Part shown: positions 24,663-32,181 of the stretch, piece after piece | Layout: each line of letters opens with the position of its first letter | Numbering within the stretch: position 1 is the first letter of the stretch | NCBI RefSeq assembly: GCF_900177345.1 | Contig: NZ_FWZT01000017.1 | Coordinates: 62,001 to 126,000, forward strand | Direction: 5' to 3' | Length of the DNA: 64,000 bases | Source: Pseudobacteriovorax antillogorgiicola | Lineage (GTDB): Bacteria; Bdellovibrionota_B; Oligoflexia; Oligoflexales; Oligoflexaceae | Program-made: the position numbers and the translations under genes | The notes under the pieces: generated by a model | The model's database searches: none | What the model was told of the DNA's origin: nothing | What the model saw: the letters and a program-made list of their open reading frames with translations, nothing else

Positions 24663-27017
24663 CTAAAGAGTGATAAGCTCTCTCAGACTTCCACGGAGCT
24701 TGTCACTCTCAGCTTGAAAGTCCTCTCTCAAATTCGATAGTTCGTCGACATGTTCGCAGTTTTCAATTCTGGAGCAAATCTGGTCCATCTTTTCCGCTCC
24801 GATGATTCCACAATTGGTTCGAAATTTGTGGCTGTGTTTTTGTAGAGCTATGAGATCAGAGGGACTGTCTCCATTCTTTTTTAGATCAGACTCAAATTTG
24901 CTCAGAGCAAGATTGAAATTGTATAATTGGCTGACAAGAAACTGCTCTCCATAAGCCATAAGAGATTTGATCATCGTTTCATTAATCGTTTCTAGGACCT
25001 TGTCCTCACTGGCATCTAATGTTCTGATTATATCTAATACACTAGATTCTACCTCGGATTCTTGGCCATTCTTCAGACTCGATTCTTGGCCGACCTGATG
25101 TTCGATATCACAAACCTCCACAGAGTTTAGCCATCGTGTAAGAAGATTCTGAATCTGTGTCTTATCCATTGGTTTCGCGAGATAATCATTCATTCCTGCT
25201 GCATAGCACTCCGATATTGACTGCCTCGTCGCATTCGCTGTCATAGCGAGAATAGGAATATTTGCCCAGGTTTCATGGCTCCTGATGATTCTTGTAGCTT
25301 CAATGCCCCCCATGTTAGGCATCTGACAATCCATACAGATTAGATCGAATGACTCACGTTCCAAAGCATCGATTGCTTCTTGACCATCGTTGGCTATTTC
25401 AAAACTCAGAGAAAACGACTTAAAAATGACTTTCAATAGCTCTTGATTCGCCGTGTTGTCTTCGGCAACCAAAACTCGATACTTCTGCCATTCAACATCC
25501 TTGTGGCATACTGCGGGGCGTGGATCTCCCACAGCTTGCAAAGTAGTATGAGACGTCTCCTCAACCACAATTACAAAAGAGAATTCCGAGCCCTTGCCCA
25601 GTTCCGACTGAACTTGGATTCTTCCCCCCATCAACTCGCATAAGTGCTTACATATTGCCAAACCAAGTCCAGTACCGCCATACTTGCGAATGCTTGATGA
25701 ATCGCCCTGACCAAAGCGCTGAAACAAGCGATCTTGATCTTCTGGTTTGATTCCAATGCCCGTGTCTCTTACTGAAAAATTGACCAACCACTTGCCATCA
25801 TCCCGTTGATGACTACCAATTAGCAGGCGAATGCTACCCTCCTCAGTAAACTTCATGGCATTTCCAATAATATTAATGAGCACTTGCTTTAATCGGAATG
25901 CGTCTCCCAGAACATGATCTACTTCGCAGGATGAGCTTTCCACTGCGAACCTGATATTCTTGGCGAGGGCCTGCTGAACGAAAATACTCTTCATATCTTC
26001 AATGATGTCATTCAAACTAAACTCACTAAGTTCGAGTGTAATCTCACCCGCCTCGATTCTAGAGATGTCGAGTATGTCATTCACCAATGCTAGCAAAGAT
26101 TGTGATGATGAGTGTATGGAGTTTACATATCTATGATGTTCCTCGGTCATGCTTTCATCTTGCAATACGCTTGTCATACCAATAATACAGTTAAGAGGAG
26201 TTCTTATTTCATGGCTCATATTAGCCAGAAAGGTGCTTTTCATCTCATTAGCTTTTTCTGCTTTTGCTCTTGCTTTCTCCACTGCCAAAGTATGTCGTCG
26301 TCTCTCACTGATATTTCTCGCAAGTAAGACAATATCGCCATCGCTACTTTCAAGCTTAAAGCTCGAAAAAAGAAATGGAACGTACTGCATCCATTCGTAG
26401 CTGAAAATACTCGCTTCCCAGTAGCTCGCTTTCTTGTCGTTGACCAGGGCCTTTTCATAGAATTCTGACTTCGTTAGATCTTCCTCAAATTTCAAGAGAT
26501 TATAGACTTCATTTCCAAAGGCTAGGTTGCCATCTATCCGGAAAAATTCTTCTACCGAACGATTAATCCGTTTAATAAAACCTTCTTTGTTAATAATGAA
26601 AACCAAATCTGAGATCGTATTGAACACACTCTCCATATATTGCCGAGATGCCGTTTCGTAGTCCAGCGCGATACGAGCCGCATCAGACTCTGTCGTTTCC
26701 ATTCCATAAATGTAGATAGCTCGACTGCGATGGAAAGGAACCAATTCAAAATTGAAAGTCTTTCTGCCTATCTTTAGGTTAACAGATTGCCTTTCTTGAC
26801 AACTAATCATGACTTCTATTTTGTCTTTTAGGCTGTCGGGAGCCCGATCACCCTGCTGGCAACCCCAAACTTTCATAATTTCCTGGGCTGATGGATTAGA
26901 TCCTAAGATAATGCCATTATACCCTACTATGATCGTGGGATAAGGATTTAAACTGAAGACTTCTTGAAACTGTTCAGATTGATAACTCATAAAATAACCT
27001 ACTGCAGACATCAACAT
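24663..27017 (-). CDS. hybrid histidine kinase PAS-PAS-HisKA-HATPase-REC-Hpt
   Basis: A 784-residue soluble hybrid sensor kinase. Two PAS-like domains (about 15-115 and 125-240), a helix, HisKA with NMSHEIRTPLN (H269), HATPase with N386, DTGIG (418-422) and GTGLGL (448-453), a receiver with phospho-acceptor D563 and K615, and a C-terminal Hpt domain with H730 in the KHSHKFRTNCGIIGA block. All phosphorelay residues are present, so output goes to a separate response regulator not in this window. No membrane segment: it senses a cytoplasmic signal. Start at 27017 has GGAGG seven bases upstream. It is convergent with the metzincin gene. Confidence 0.93.
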   Translation of the reverse strand: MLMSAVGYFMSYQSEQFQEVFSLNPYPTIIVGYNGIILGSNPSAQEIMKVWGCQQGDRAPDSLKDKIEVMISCQERQSVNLKIGRKTFNFELVPFHRSRAIYIYGMETTESDAARIALDYETASRQYMESVFNTISDLVFIINKEGFIKRINRSVEEFFRIDGNLAFGNEVYNLLKFEEDLTKSEFYEKALVNDKKASYWEASIFSYEWMQYVPFLFSSFKLESSDGDIVLLARNISERRRHTLAVEKARAKAEKANEMKSTFLANMSHEIRTPLNCIIGMTSVLQDESMTEEHHRYVNSIHSSSQSLLALVNDILDISRIEAGEITLELSEFSLNDIIEDMKSIFVQQALAKNIRFAVESSSCEVDHVLGDAFRLKQVLINIIGNAMKFTEEGSIRLLIGSHQRDDGKWLVNFSVRDTGIGIKPEDQDRLFQRFGQGDSSSIRKYGGTGLGLAICKHLCELMGGRIQVQSELGKGSEFSFVIVVEETSHTTLQAVGDPRPAVCHKDVEWQKYRVLVAEDNTANQELLKVIFKSFSLSFEIANDGQEAIDALERESFDLICMDCQMPNMGGIEATRIIRSHETWANIPILAMTANATRQSISECYAAGMNDYLAKPMDKTQIQNLLTRWLNSVEVCDIEHQVGQESSLKNGQESEVESSVLDIIRTLDASEDKVLETINETMIKSLMAYGEQFLVSQLYNFNLALSKFESDLKKNGDSPSDLIALQKHSHKFRTNCGIIGAEKMDQICSRIENCEHVDELSNLREDFQAESDKLRGSLRELITL

Positions 27018-27265
27018 TCAACTGCCTCCACATCTTATGGATCGTCTCCTTCCCCTATTCTAGGCATTTACTTCCGAGTAATTGTCAAAGACTCTTTCCG
27101 ACATCTGCAAAGTTATGGATTTTGTAAGCTTTCCAGCATCGTTTTGATGCTCTCGATATTTGATAGATTTAAAATCGGAGCTGATATTTAGATTTTGGGG
27201 GGAAGGCTTGTATCTTAGCTAGTTCGATTAAGCTAGGCGGAAAATATAATTTTGTACCTAAGGGT

Positions 27266-27297
27266 AAGCTTCAAAGGGACTATGCCCTTTGAAGCTT
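27266..27297 (-). terminator. 13-bp-stem hairpin ending the exported-protein cluster
   Basis: Perfect 13-bp arms AAGCTTCAAAGGG / CCCTTTGAAGCTT with a 6-base loop, 13 bases after the stop of the last cluster gene. No U-tract on the minus strand, but stem strength and position mark it as the transcript end. Confidence 0.65.
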
Positions 27298-27310
27298 TGA
27301 ATCTTGTTTT

Positions 27311-27661
27311 TCAGAGTTGAAAATAGCATTCGCTTGTTTGAGTAGAATCATCATTGACAGTAAAAGAGAACCTATAGGTCAGACTATTAGGACCCTTTTG
27401 ATCTTGATACCTCTTTTCAAGTTCTTCAACACCCTCCTTGGAAAATATATGAGACAAGTCCAGGCAATCTTTGCGTGTTAACCTTATTTGTTGACCCGGT
27501 CCAGGGCCTTCTGGAGTTTGCGGATCAACATTTGGAGGACTTTCTGGCCTTGGTTCAGCGGGATCGTCGTCTGACGAGCACGACAATATAGAACCAAAAC
27601 ATAAAACAATGCATACCAGGGTTTGTAGCCAGCTATCTGCTACTTTGAAAGATACCTTCAT
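27311..27661 (-). CDS. small lipoprotein, last gene of exported-protein cluster
   Basis: A 116-residue lipoprotein: lipobox ILSC (Cys28) after a hydrophobic segment, acidic and Pro/Gly-rich linker (about 30-58), then a small domain with two Cys (KDCLDL and SECYF) that could pair. Unrecognised. It lies 82 bases after the preceding cluster gene, same strand, and is followed by a strong hairpin. Likely anchored in a membrane on the periplasmic side as part of the VWA-containing module. Confidence 0.65.
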   Translation of the reverse strand: MKVSFKVADSWLQTLVCIVLCFGSILSCSSDDDPAEPRPESPPNVDPQTPEGPGPGQQIRLTRKDCLDLSHIFSKEGVEELEKRYQDQKGPNSLTYRFSFTVNDDSTQTSECYFQL

Positions 27662-27743
27662 AAGAGTCCCTCAATAGCCTATATAAGAATCTAAGAATAA
27701 ATTTCTATGCCCGATCACTCTTGAAAGTGAAAGGACTCTTTCT

Positions 27744-28832
27744 CTATAAGTCTTCGAAAGAAATAAATCCAGAGTTTAGGAAATCGGCCAACTTTTCATT
27801 GACCTCCTCTTCTATCTCCACTCTCCAATCTGAGCCATTGAGATAGCCCTCAAGAGCATTAACAACTCCTGACGACAAAGAGCCTGTATCATCGATTTCA
27901 ATCGAGGTGAAATCTACCGACACATCTGATACCTCTTTCAAGGTCTGGGAAAAAACTCCCTCCAAATTCGCTTCAAAATCAACTTTCAGATCAAGCCCGA
28001 AAGGGGCTATTCGAAAGCTCAGACTTCCGAAGAGGTTAGCATCACTCTTAGCCGAAAACTCTATATTATCGCCATTCTCATTAAACCGAGTACTCTTCTC
28101 ATCAATCTTGACCGTGTATTCACTATCTTCTATCTCGACATCAATCTTGAAAAACAGTGCGTCAACTTCAAAGCTGCCATCTAATTTACCGGTTTCGTGA
28201 AAAGTCGTTCTTTCAAAGAAAGCCCGATACCAGCTAGAATCAAATCCTGTTGGAGGAGTGTCATCTAAGAACATATTGCTTGGTAGCTGCAAAAATAGAG
28301 GTACTGAAATGGGAATGGTATCACCGTTGAAATCGATCAAATAGCGAACCGACCCTGTGATAATTTCTGCCTCTCCGCTGATTGCTTTGACGATCTCATA
28401 CTGGTTCCTATTTAATCGAAGATTGTAATAGAATAAGTCGATGTTGGGGCTCTTTGAGCTGGGAGTTAGGTTTAGATTGACAGTTCCGATGCTGTCTGAA
28501 ATCACCACATCAGAGTTAAGCTCTTGTATGGGAATAGGCAGGAAGAAGGATGCTGGATTATTCCTTCTGATATTTCGAATCTGAGGAATCGACTTCGCAT
28601 AATTTGGAGCTAAGATGAAGCGAAGAAGATAGGAATCATTGGTCTCTTTAACTATATATGCTTGATTTTTATAGAGAGACCATTCTTGAGGGATCGTATA
28701 GTAGGCAAGAGGGTCTTCCGTAGCCAATAGTACGATTCGTCTGTCCTGACCATAGATAAGATCATTAGCCTGAACAGCAAGCAATTTACTAGTGAAGAAC
28801 GTAAGAGATATAAATAGAATGTGCTTTAGCAT
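27744..28832 (-). CDS. exported protein of unknown function (cluster gene 6)
   Basis: A 362-residue protein with a signal peptide (cut near LLAVQA, about 20). The mature part is beta-rich without Cys. The C-terminal third alternates long beta strands (FEVDALFFKIDVEIED, SLSFRIAPFGLDLKVDFEANL) and ends in an amphipathic helix (VVNALEGYLNGSDWRVEIEEEV), a pattern loosely reminiscent of tubular lipid-binding folds; this is only a guess. The ATG at 28832 has AAGGTGA upstream; a GTG two codons earlier is less likely. A terminator-like hairpin separates it from the VWA gene. Confidence 0.65.
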   Translation of the reverse strand: MLKHILFISLTFFTSKLLAVQANDLIYGQDRRIVLLATEDPLAYYTIPQEWSLYKNQAYIVKETNDSYLLRFILAPNYAKSIPQIRNIRRNNPASFFLPIPIQELNSDVVISDSIGTVNLNLTPSSKSPNIDLFYYNLRLNRNQYEIVKAISGEAEIITGSVRYLIDFNGDTIPISVPLFLQLPSNMFLDDTPPTGFDSSWYRAFFERTTFHETGKLDGSFEVDALFFKIDVEIEDSEYTVKIDEKSTRFNENGDNIEFSAKSDANLFGSLSFRIAPFGLDLKVDFEANLEGVFSQTLKEVSDVSVDFTSIEIDDTGSLSSGVVNALEGYLNGSDWRVEIEEEVNEKLADFLNSGFISFEDL

Positions 28833-28842
28833 AATCACCTTA

Positions 28843-28879
28843 ATTTAGAAAAACTCACTAGAGATGAACTCCAGTGAGT
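28843..28879 (-). terminator. internal terminator after the VWA gene
   Basis: 11-bp arms with one mismatch (ACTCACTAGAG / CTCCAGTGAGT, 5-base loop) followed on the minus strand by TTTTTCT, between the VWA gene stop and the next start codon. It is a canonical intrinsic terminator, so downstream genes are either read at reduced level or have their own promoter. Confidence 0.7.
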
Positions 28880-28893
28880 CAGTTACAGCAAGA

Positions 28894-29682
28894 TTAGTTT
28901 CCAATAGAACATAGGCGAGGATTTATTGTGCAGGGATCAGGAGCACAGAAATCTGGATCATCCTCACATGGATCAGTATCCGTTTCACAATATGGGTTGT
29001 TTGGTCTAACTTTACAGGTAATTTCCACTGCCCTCGGAAACCAGTCCTGATAGATTGAGCTATAGATGCCCTGGAGCGAAGCAGGCTGCTCGGCAAAGTA
29101 TAAGTCCCCTCCCGATTTATCAGCCAAATAGCGGAGATCTTTAGAAGCCTGCGAAGATTGGCTCAACTGAAAGCCAACCGGATTGAACTCATATAGTCCA
29201 TCAATCGCATTTCGATCTGCTTGATCGATCATATTACGAACACTTCCACAGGCTGTATCGTCGCCGTCAGAGAGTACAACAGCCATTGCTGATGGACTAT
29301 TTTTGTATCTTTGCATAAATAGGTTTGCGTCTCGAATCGCACCACCTAAAGGAGTCCCGCCGGACGCTGTAATCGTCTCAATGAAGTTGCCAATTTCTTC
29401 AATATTCATTGTAAAGTCAAGGCTTCTAGTGATTGGCCTTGAGCAGGATGACCCAGAAAATGTTTTTACTGATACTTCGACTCCGGATAGAATCGCTTGA
29501 ATTGCTGTGGCAGAAGCTGCTTGTTTAGCAGCTTTGATCTTTTCTCCAGACATGCTTCCCGAAGTGTCGATAACTAGAACCATACTACCGATGGGATCAA
29601 ATAGACCTCCAAACTGAGCATAAGCACCAGAGGAAACTAAAAAACTTAGGCTAGCAGCCTTAATGAGCGATTTAAATTTCAT
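28894..29682 (-). CDS. exported von Willebrand factor A protein with Cys-rich tail
   Basis: A 262-residue protein. Signal peptide (to about 22, SSGAYAQ), then a VWA domain with an intact metal-ion-dependent adhesion site: D39-T-S41-G-S43, T110 in ASGGTPLG and D139 in LSDGDD. The tail (223-258) has six Cys in a D/P-rich setting, suggesting disulfides or a protein-contact knob. VWA domains bind protein partners through the metal; here it is periplasmic or surface-exposed. Its start overlaps the preceding gene's stop by ATGA, so translation is coupled. Partner unknown; the co-encoded exported proteins are the obvious candidates. Confidence 0.85.
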   Translation of the reverse strand: MKFKSLIKAASLSFLVSSGAYAQFGGLFDPIGSMVLVIDTSGSMSGEKIKAAKQAASATAIQAILSGVEVSVKTFSGSSCSRPITRSLDFTMNIEEIGNFIETITASGGTPLGGAIRDANLFMQRYKNSPSAMAVVLSDGDDTACGSVRNMIDQADRNAIDGLYEFNPVGFQLSQSSQASKDLRYLADKSGGDLYFAEQPASLQGIYSSIYQDWFPRAVEITCKVRPNNPYCETDTDPCEDDPDFCAPDPCTINPRLCSIGN

Positions 29683-30551
29683 AGAACGAGATCCTTTCCT
29701 TGTTCAAAATTGATATAAAATACATCGTAGCGATCTTTGTTAGAACTATCTCTATATTCAATGGTGAAAAAACTAGGAATGCGTACTCGATGGTCGACAC
29801 AGTATTCAAAGCCATTGATCAACCTTTGGCCCATAATCAGCCCATCTCCAGCAAAACGAAAGTCCTGAACAATACTTGGAAGCAGCTCACTTTGTTCGGA
29901 CCCTACCTCATCATTCCAGGTACCTTCTCTTAAAAGCACTTGTCCAAAGTCTTTGGCGATCACAGACTTAACTTGCTGAACATCAAAGTTTTGGTAAAGC
30001 GTATTGGGAACTCCGTCCACCTCCTTCTCGTAGACATTCCAAAGATAAGTGACAAGGCGATCTTTACTTTGCCAAAGCGGAGATGAAATCTCGTTCATAT
30101 CCTCATTGATCACTCGAATTCTGTCCTGAATCTGAAGAACTCGTTGCCATTGTCTATCTGTGTATTCCCCATCACTGCTTTCAAGAATACTAATCAACTC
30201 AACATCGAGTTGCTCAGCTTCCTTTCTAAGAGATGGAATGCTTTCGTAGATGTTATAAAGACGATCGCAATTTAGTGGTGCAGAGCCTGGAAGGGAGTCC
30301 ACCTTTGCACGGCCAGTATGGTAGATTGGCTCTAAAATGTCTGAAGGCAGAACCTTAAAGACATCCACTTCGATAGGACCACTAAAAAGAGCTTCTAAAG
30401 CTTTTTTCCGATCATCAGCGATACCTCTAATTAGTCTCGATCGAAGTTCTTCGATCTCTTTTTCAACTTTTCGAGCGTAAGAATCATAGTCGTAAGCCAT
30501 CACTTGGCCCGCAACACCAAAGCACAGGGCAGCACTGATAAGTCTTTTCAT
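29679..30551 (-). CDS. exported helical protein (cluster gene 4)
   Basis: A 290-residue protein. Signal peptide MKRLISAALCFGVAGQVMA; the start at 30551 is fixed by this and by AGGAGA upstream, while a longer frame starts inside the previous gene. The mature N-terminal two-thirds are helical and charged (ARKVEKEIEELRSRLIRG, VQQVKSVI); the C-terminal part is beta-like with FFTIEYRDSS. Two Cys. No recognised family. It lies 11 bases after the preceding gene and overlaps the VWA gene by 4 bases. Confidence 0.68.
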   Translation of the reverse strand: MKRLISAALCFGVAGQVMAYDYDSYARKVEKEIEELRSRLIRGIADDRKKALEALFSGPIEVDVFKVLPSDILEPIYHTGRAKVDSLPGSAPLNCDRLYNIYESIPSLRKEAEQLDVELISILESSDGEYTDRQWQRVLQIQDRIRVINEDMNEISSPLWQSKDRLVTYLWNVYEKEVDGVPNTLYQNFDVQQVKSVIAKDFGQVLLREGTWNDEVGSEQSELLPSIVQDFRFAGDGLIMGQRLINGFEYCVDHRVRIPSFFTIEYRDSSNKDRYDVFYINFEQGKDLVL

Positions 30552-30562
30552 GATGCGTTCTC

Positions 30563-31600
30563 CTATCGACCAGATCTTGCTTCTAGCCAAGGAAGGCCCA
30601 ATTCTGTCAGTGATGAACCAAATTCCGATGAAAGAATCTCAACTCGATTTTCAGAGAATTCGTATCTATTAAGGTAGTAGCTAAACGGGCCCGTTCGTAA
30701 AACCATTCGAGCGACAAATTGCCCTTGGCTCACATACGATCGAATTGCTAAGTCGGGAATATATCGTTTCGCTTTTATACAGGTGGCTGATAGATCATTG
30801 CAGCTATCAACCAGCTGACTATTGCGAGCCACTAGGTATTGAGTGGAGTCAACATTGGCAATATCGAACATGCTGAATAGATCGACAGGCTTTAACTCTC
30901 GTGAAAAATCTACATCTGCATTGATGATGAAGCTCTCAAAATTCCCTTGGTCATTGGTGCTCTGAATTTTTATCCACGGTTTCAGGCCAGAGGCATCGCC
31001 TGGATTCTCAATGGACAGTGCTAGAGCTTGGATGTTTTGCGTATCTCCAAGTTTCCTATCTAAAATCTCGGTGTTATCGTTGTTCAATCCTAACCGGGCA
31101 ATTTCATGCCTATCGTATGATGGTGGCACCCCTGGAATTTCCTCCAAGAACCAAAAGAAAGCCTTGCGACCAGCAATATTGGAATAGACTCCAGCGCGCG
31201 ACTCCTCTGTTCCACGGATAAAATAGTCTTTTACCGCGTGAGGCACCTTTAAACCAACTCTAGCTTCTAAAGCAATTGTAAAAGATTTTGGAATGTCACA
31301 TTCAACTTGAACAGTTTCAAGTTTCTTATTGGTCGGGCTAATGATTTCAAACGAAGCGGAGAGCTTATCTCTGGAAGATAGATCCAGCTCGAAACCTTGC
31401 CCCTTGAAATTCCACGAGTCACCATTGTCTCTAAAAAAGTCGTATCGACTTGATAGAAGTTGGGGGTTTATGGAAGGTCTAACAAACTTTGCAAAATCAA
31501 CACACTCCTGGGTGTTAATATGAGACCTTTCAGGGCTCGATGAGCCAAAAACCGTTGGGGATATTGCCAGCAGCCCCAAGGTATAGAATAGATTTTTCAT
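30563..31600 (-). CDS. exported protein of unknown function (cluster gene 3)
   Basis: A 345-residue protein with a signal peptide (cut near TVFG|SSSP, residue 19). The mature domain is beta-rich with Cys in QECVDF, VECDIP, DSCNDL and SATCIK, which could make two disulfides. No motif recognised. It overlaps the upstream coiled-coil gene by 4 bases (ATGA) and lies 11 bases before the next gene, so it is co-translated with both. Confidence 0.68.
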   Translation of the reverse strand: MKNLFYTLGLLAISPTVFGSSSPERSHINTQECVDFAKFVRPSINPQLLSSRYDFFRDNGDSWNFKGQGFELDLSSRDKLSASFEIISPTNKKLETVQVECDIPKSFTIALEARVGLKVPHAVKDYFIRGTEESRAGVYSNIAGRKAFFWFLEEIPGVPPSYDRHEIARLGLNNDNTEILDRKLGDTQNIQALALSIENPGDASGLKPWIKIQSTNDQGNFESFIINADVDFSRELKPVDLFSMFDIANVDSTQYLVARNSQLVDSCNDLSATCIKAKRYIPDLAIRSYVSQGQFVARMVLRTGPFSYYLNRYEFSENRVEILSSEFGSSLTELGLPWLEARSGR

Positions 31601-32133
31601 TGTGACTCCATGAGTTCAACTAGTTTTTCGTATGCTTCACTACCATGTTCATCTTGCGCCTTCATGTAAGCGATATAGGCTTCGTTCATCTTCTCCTTGT
31701 AGAGTACGACTTGCTCCTCTAACTCTTTATATTTCTGATCTAAAACTAGATAGTCTTGCTCATTTTCCTCCATCGCAAGCTGCTGCAGTTTGTCGCTGAT
31801 GTCCCTCATATCTTGGACAAGTTCGATCACTTCATTTTGACGAGACTCTAGCTCTCTCGCTTGCTTTGAAACCTTAACTTTGAAGTCATCTATGATAGCT
31901 TGGTAGTCCTGAGGGAGCTCTTGCTGCTTTGCCTGCTCCATAATTTTGTTAAGTCGATTCTTGTCGATAGTTTCAACAACTTGCTTAAGTTCTGGCACAT
32001 TTTTACTGGCTTCTGAGATAGTCTCTGCAATATCTTTCTTTGATTCCAGCTCCTCTGAATCACTAAACCAAATATGAAAAGACATTAAAGAGACGAGCCC
32101 TATCATGCCTAGGCTTGCATAAACTTTCTTCAT
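31597..32133 (-). CDS. membrane-anchored coiled-coil protein (cluster gene 2)
   Basis: A 178-residue protein: one N-terminal membrane anchor or signal (about 5-22), then almost pure charged helix with coiled-coil heptads (about 85-165, ARELESRQNEVIELVQDM ... YKELEEQVVLYKEKM). Probably a periplasmic rod or oligomerisation element of the module. No signal-peptidase site is obvious, so it likely stays in the inner membrane. It overlaps the next gene by 4 bases. A strong hairpin separates it from the first gene of the cluster. Confidence 0.7.
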   Translation of the reverse strand: MKKVYASLGMIGLVSLMSFHIWFSDSEELESKKDIAETISEASKNVPELKQVVETIDKNRLNKIMEQAKQQELPQDYQAIIDDFKVKVSKQARELESRQNEVIELVQDMRDISDKLQQLAMEENEQDYLVLDQKYKELEEQVVLYKEKMNEAYIAYMKAQDEHGSEAYEKLVELMESQ

Positions 32134-32151
32134 GGTTCGATCCTATAACAT

Positions 32152-32173
32152 CTGGGCCTTTGTCAAGGCCCAG
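32152..32173 (-). terminator. strong intergenic hairpin inside the cluster
   Basis: Perfect 9-bp GC-rich arms CTGGGCCTT / AAGGCCCAG with a 4-base loop, in the 48-base gap between the first and second cluster genes. No U-tract follows, so it looks like an mRNA-stabilising or attenuating hairpin that would keep the first gene's message in excess. Confidence 0.55.
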
Positions 32174-32181
32174 TTTGAAAA

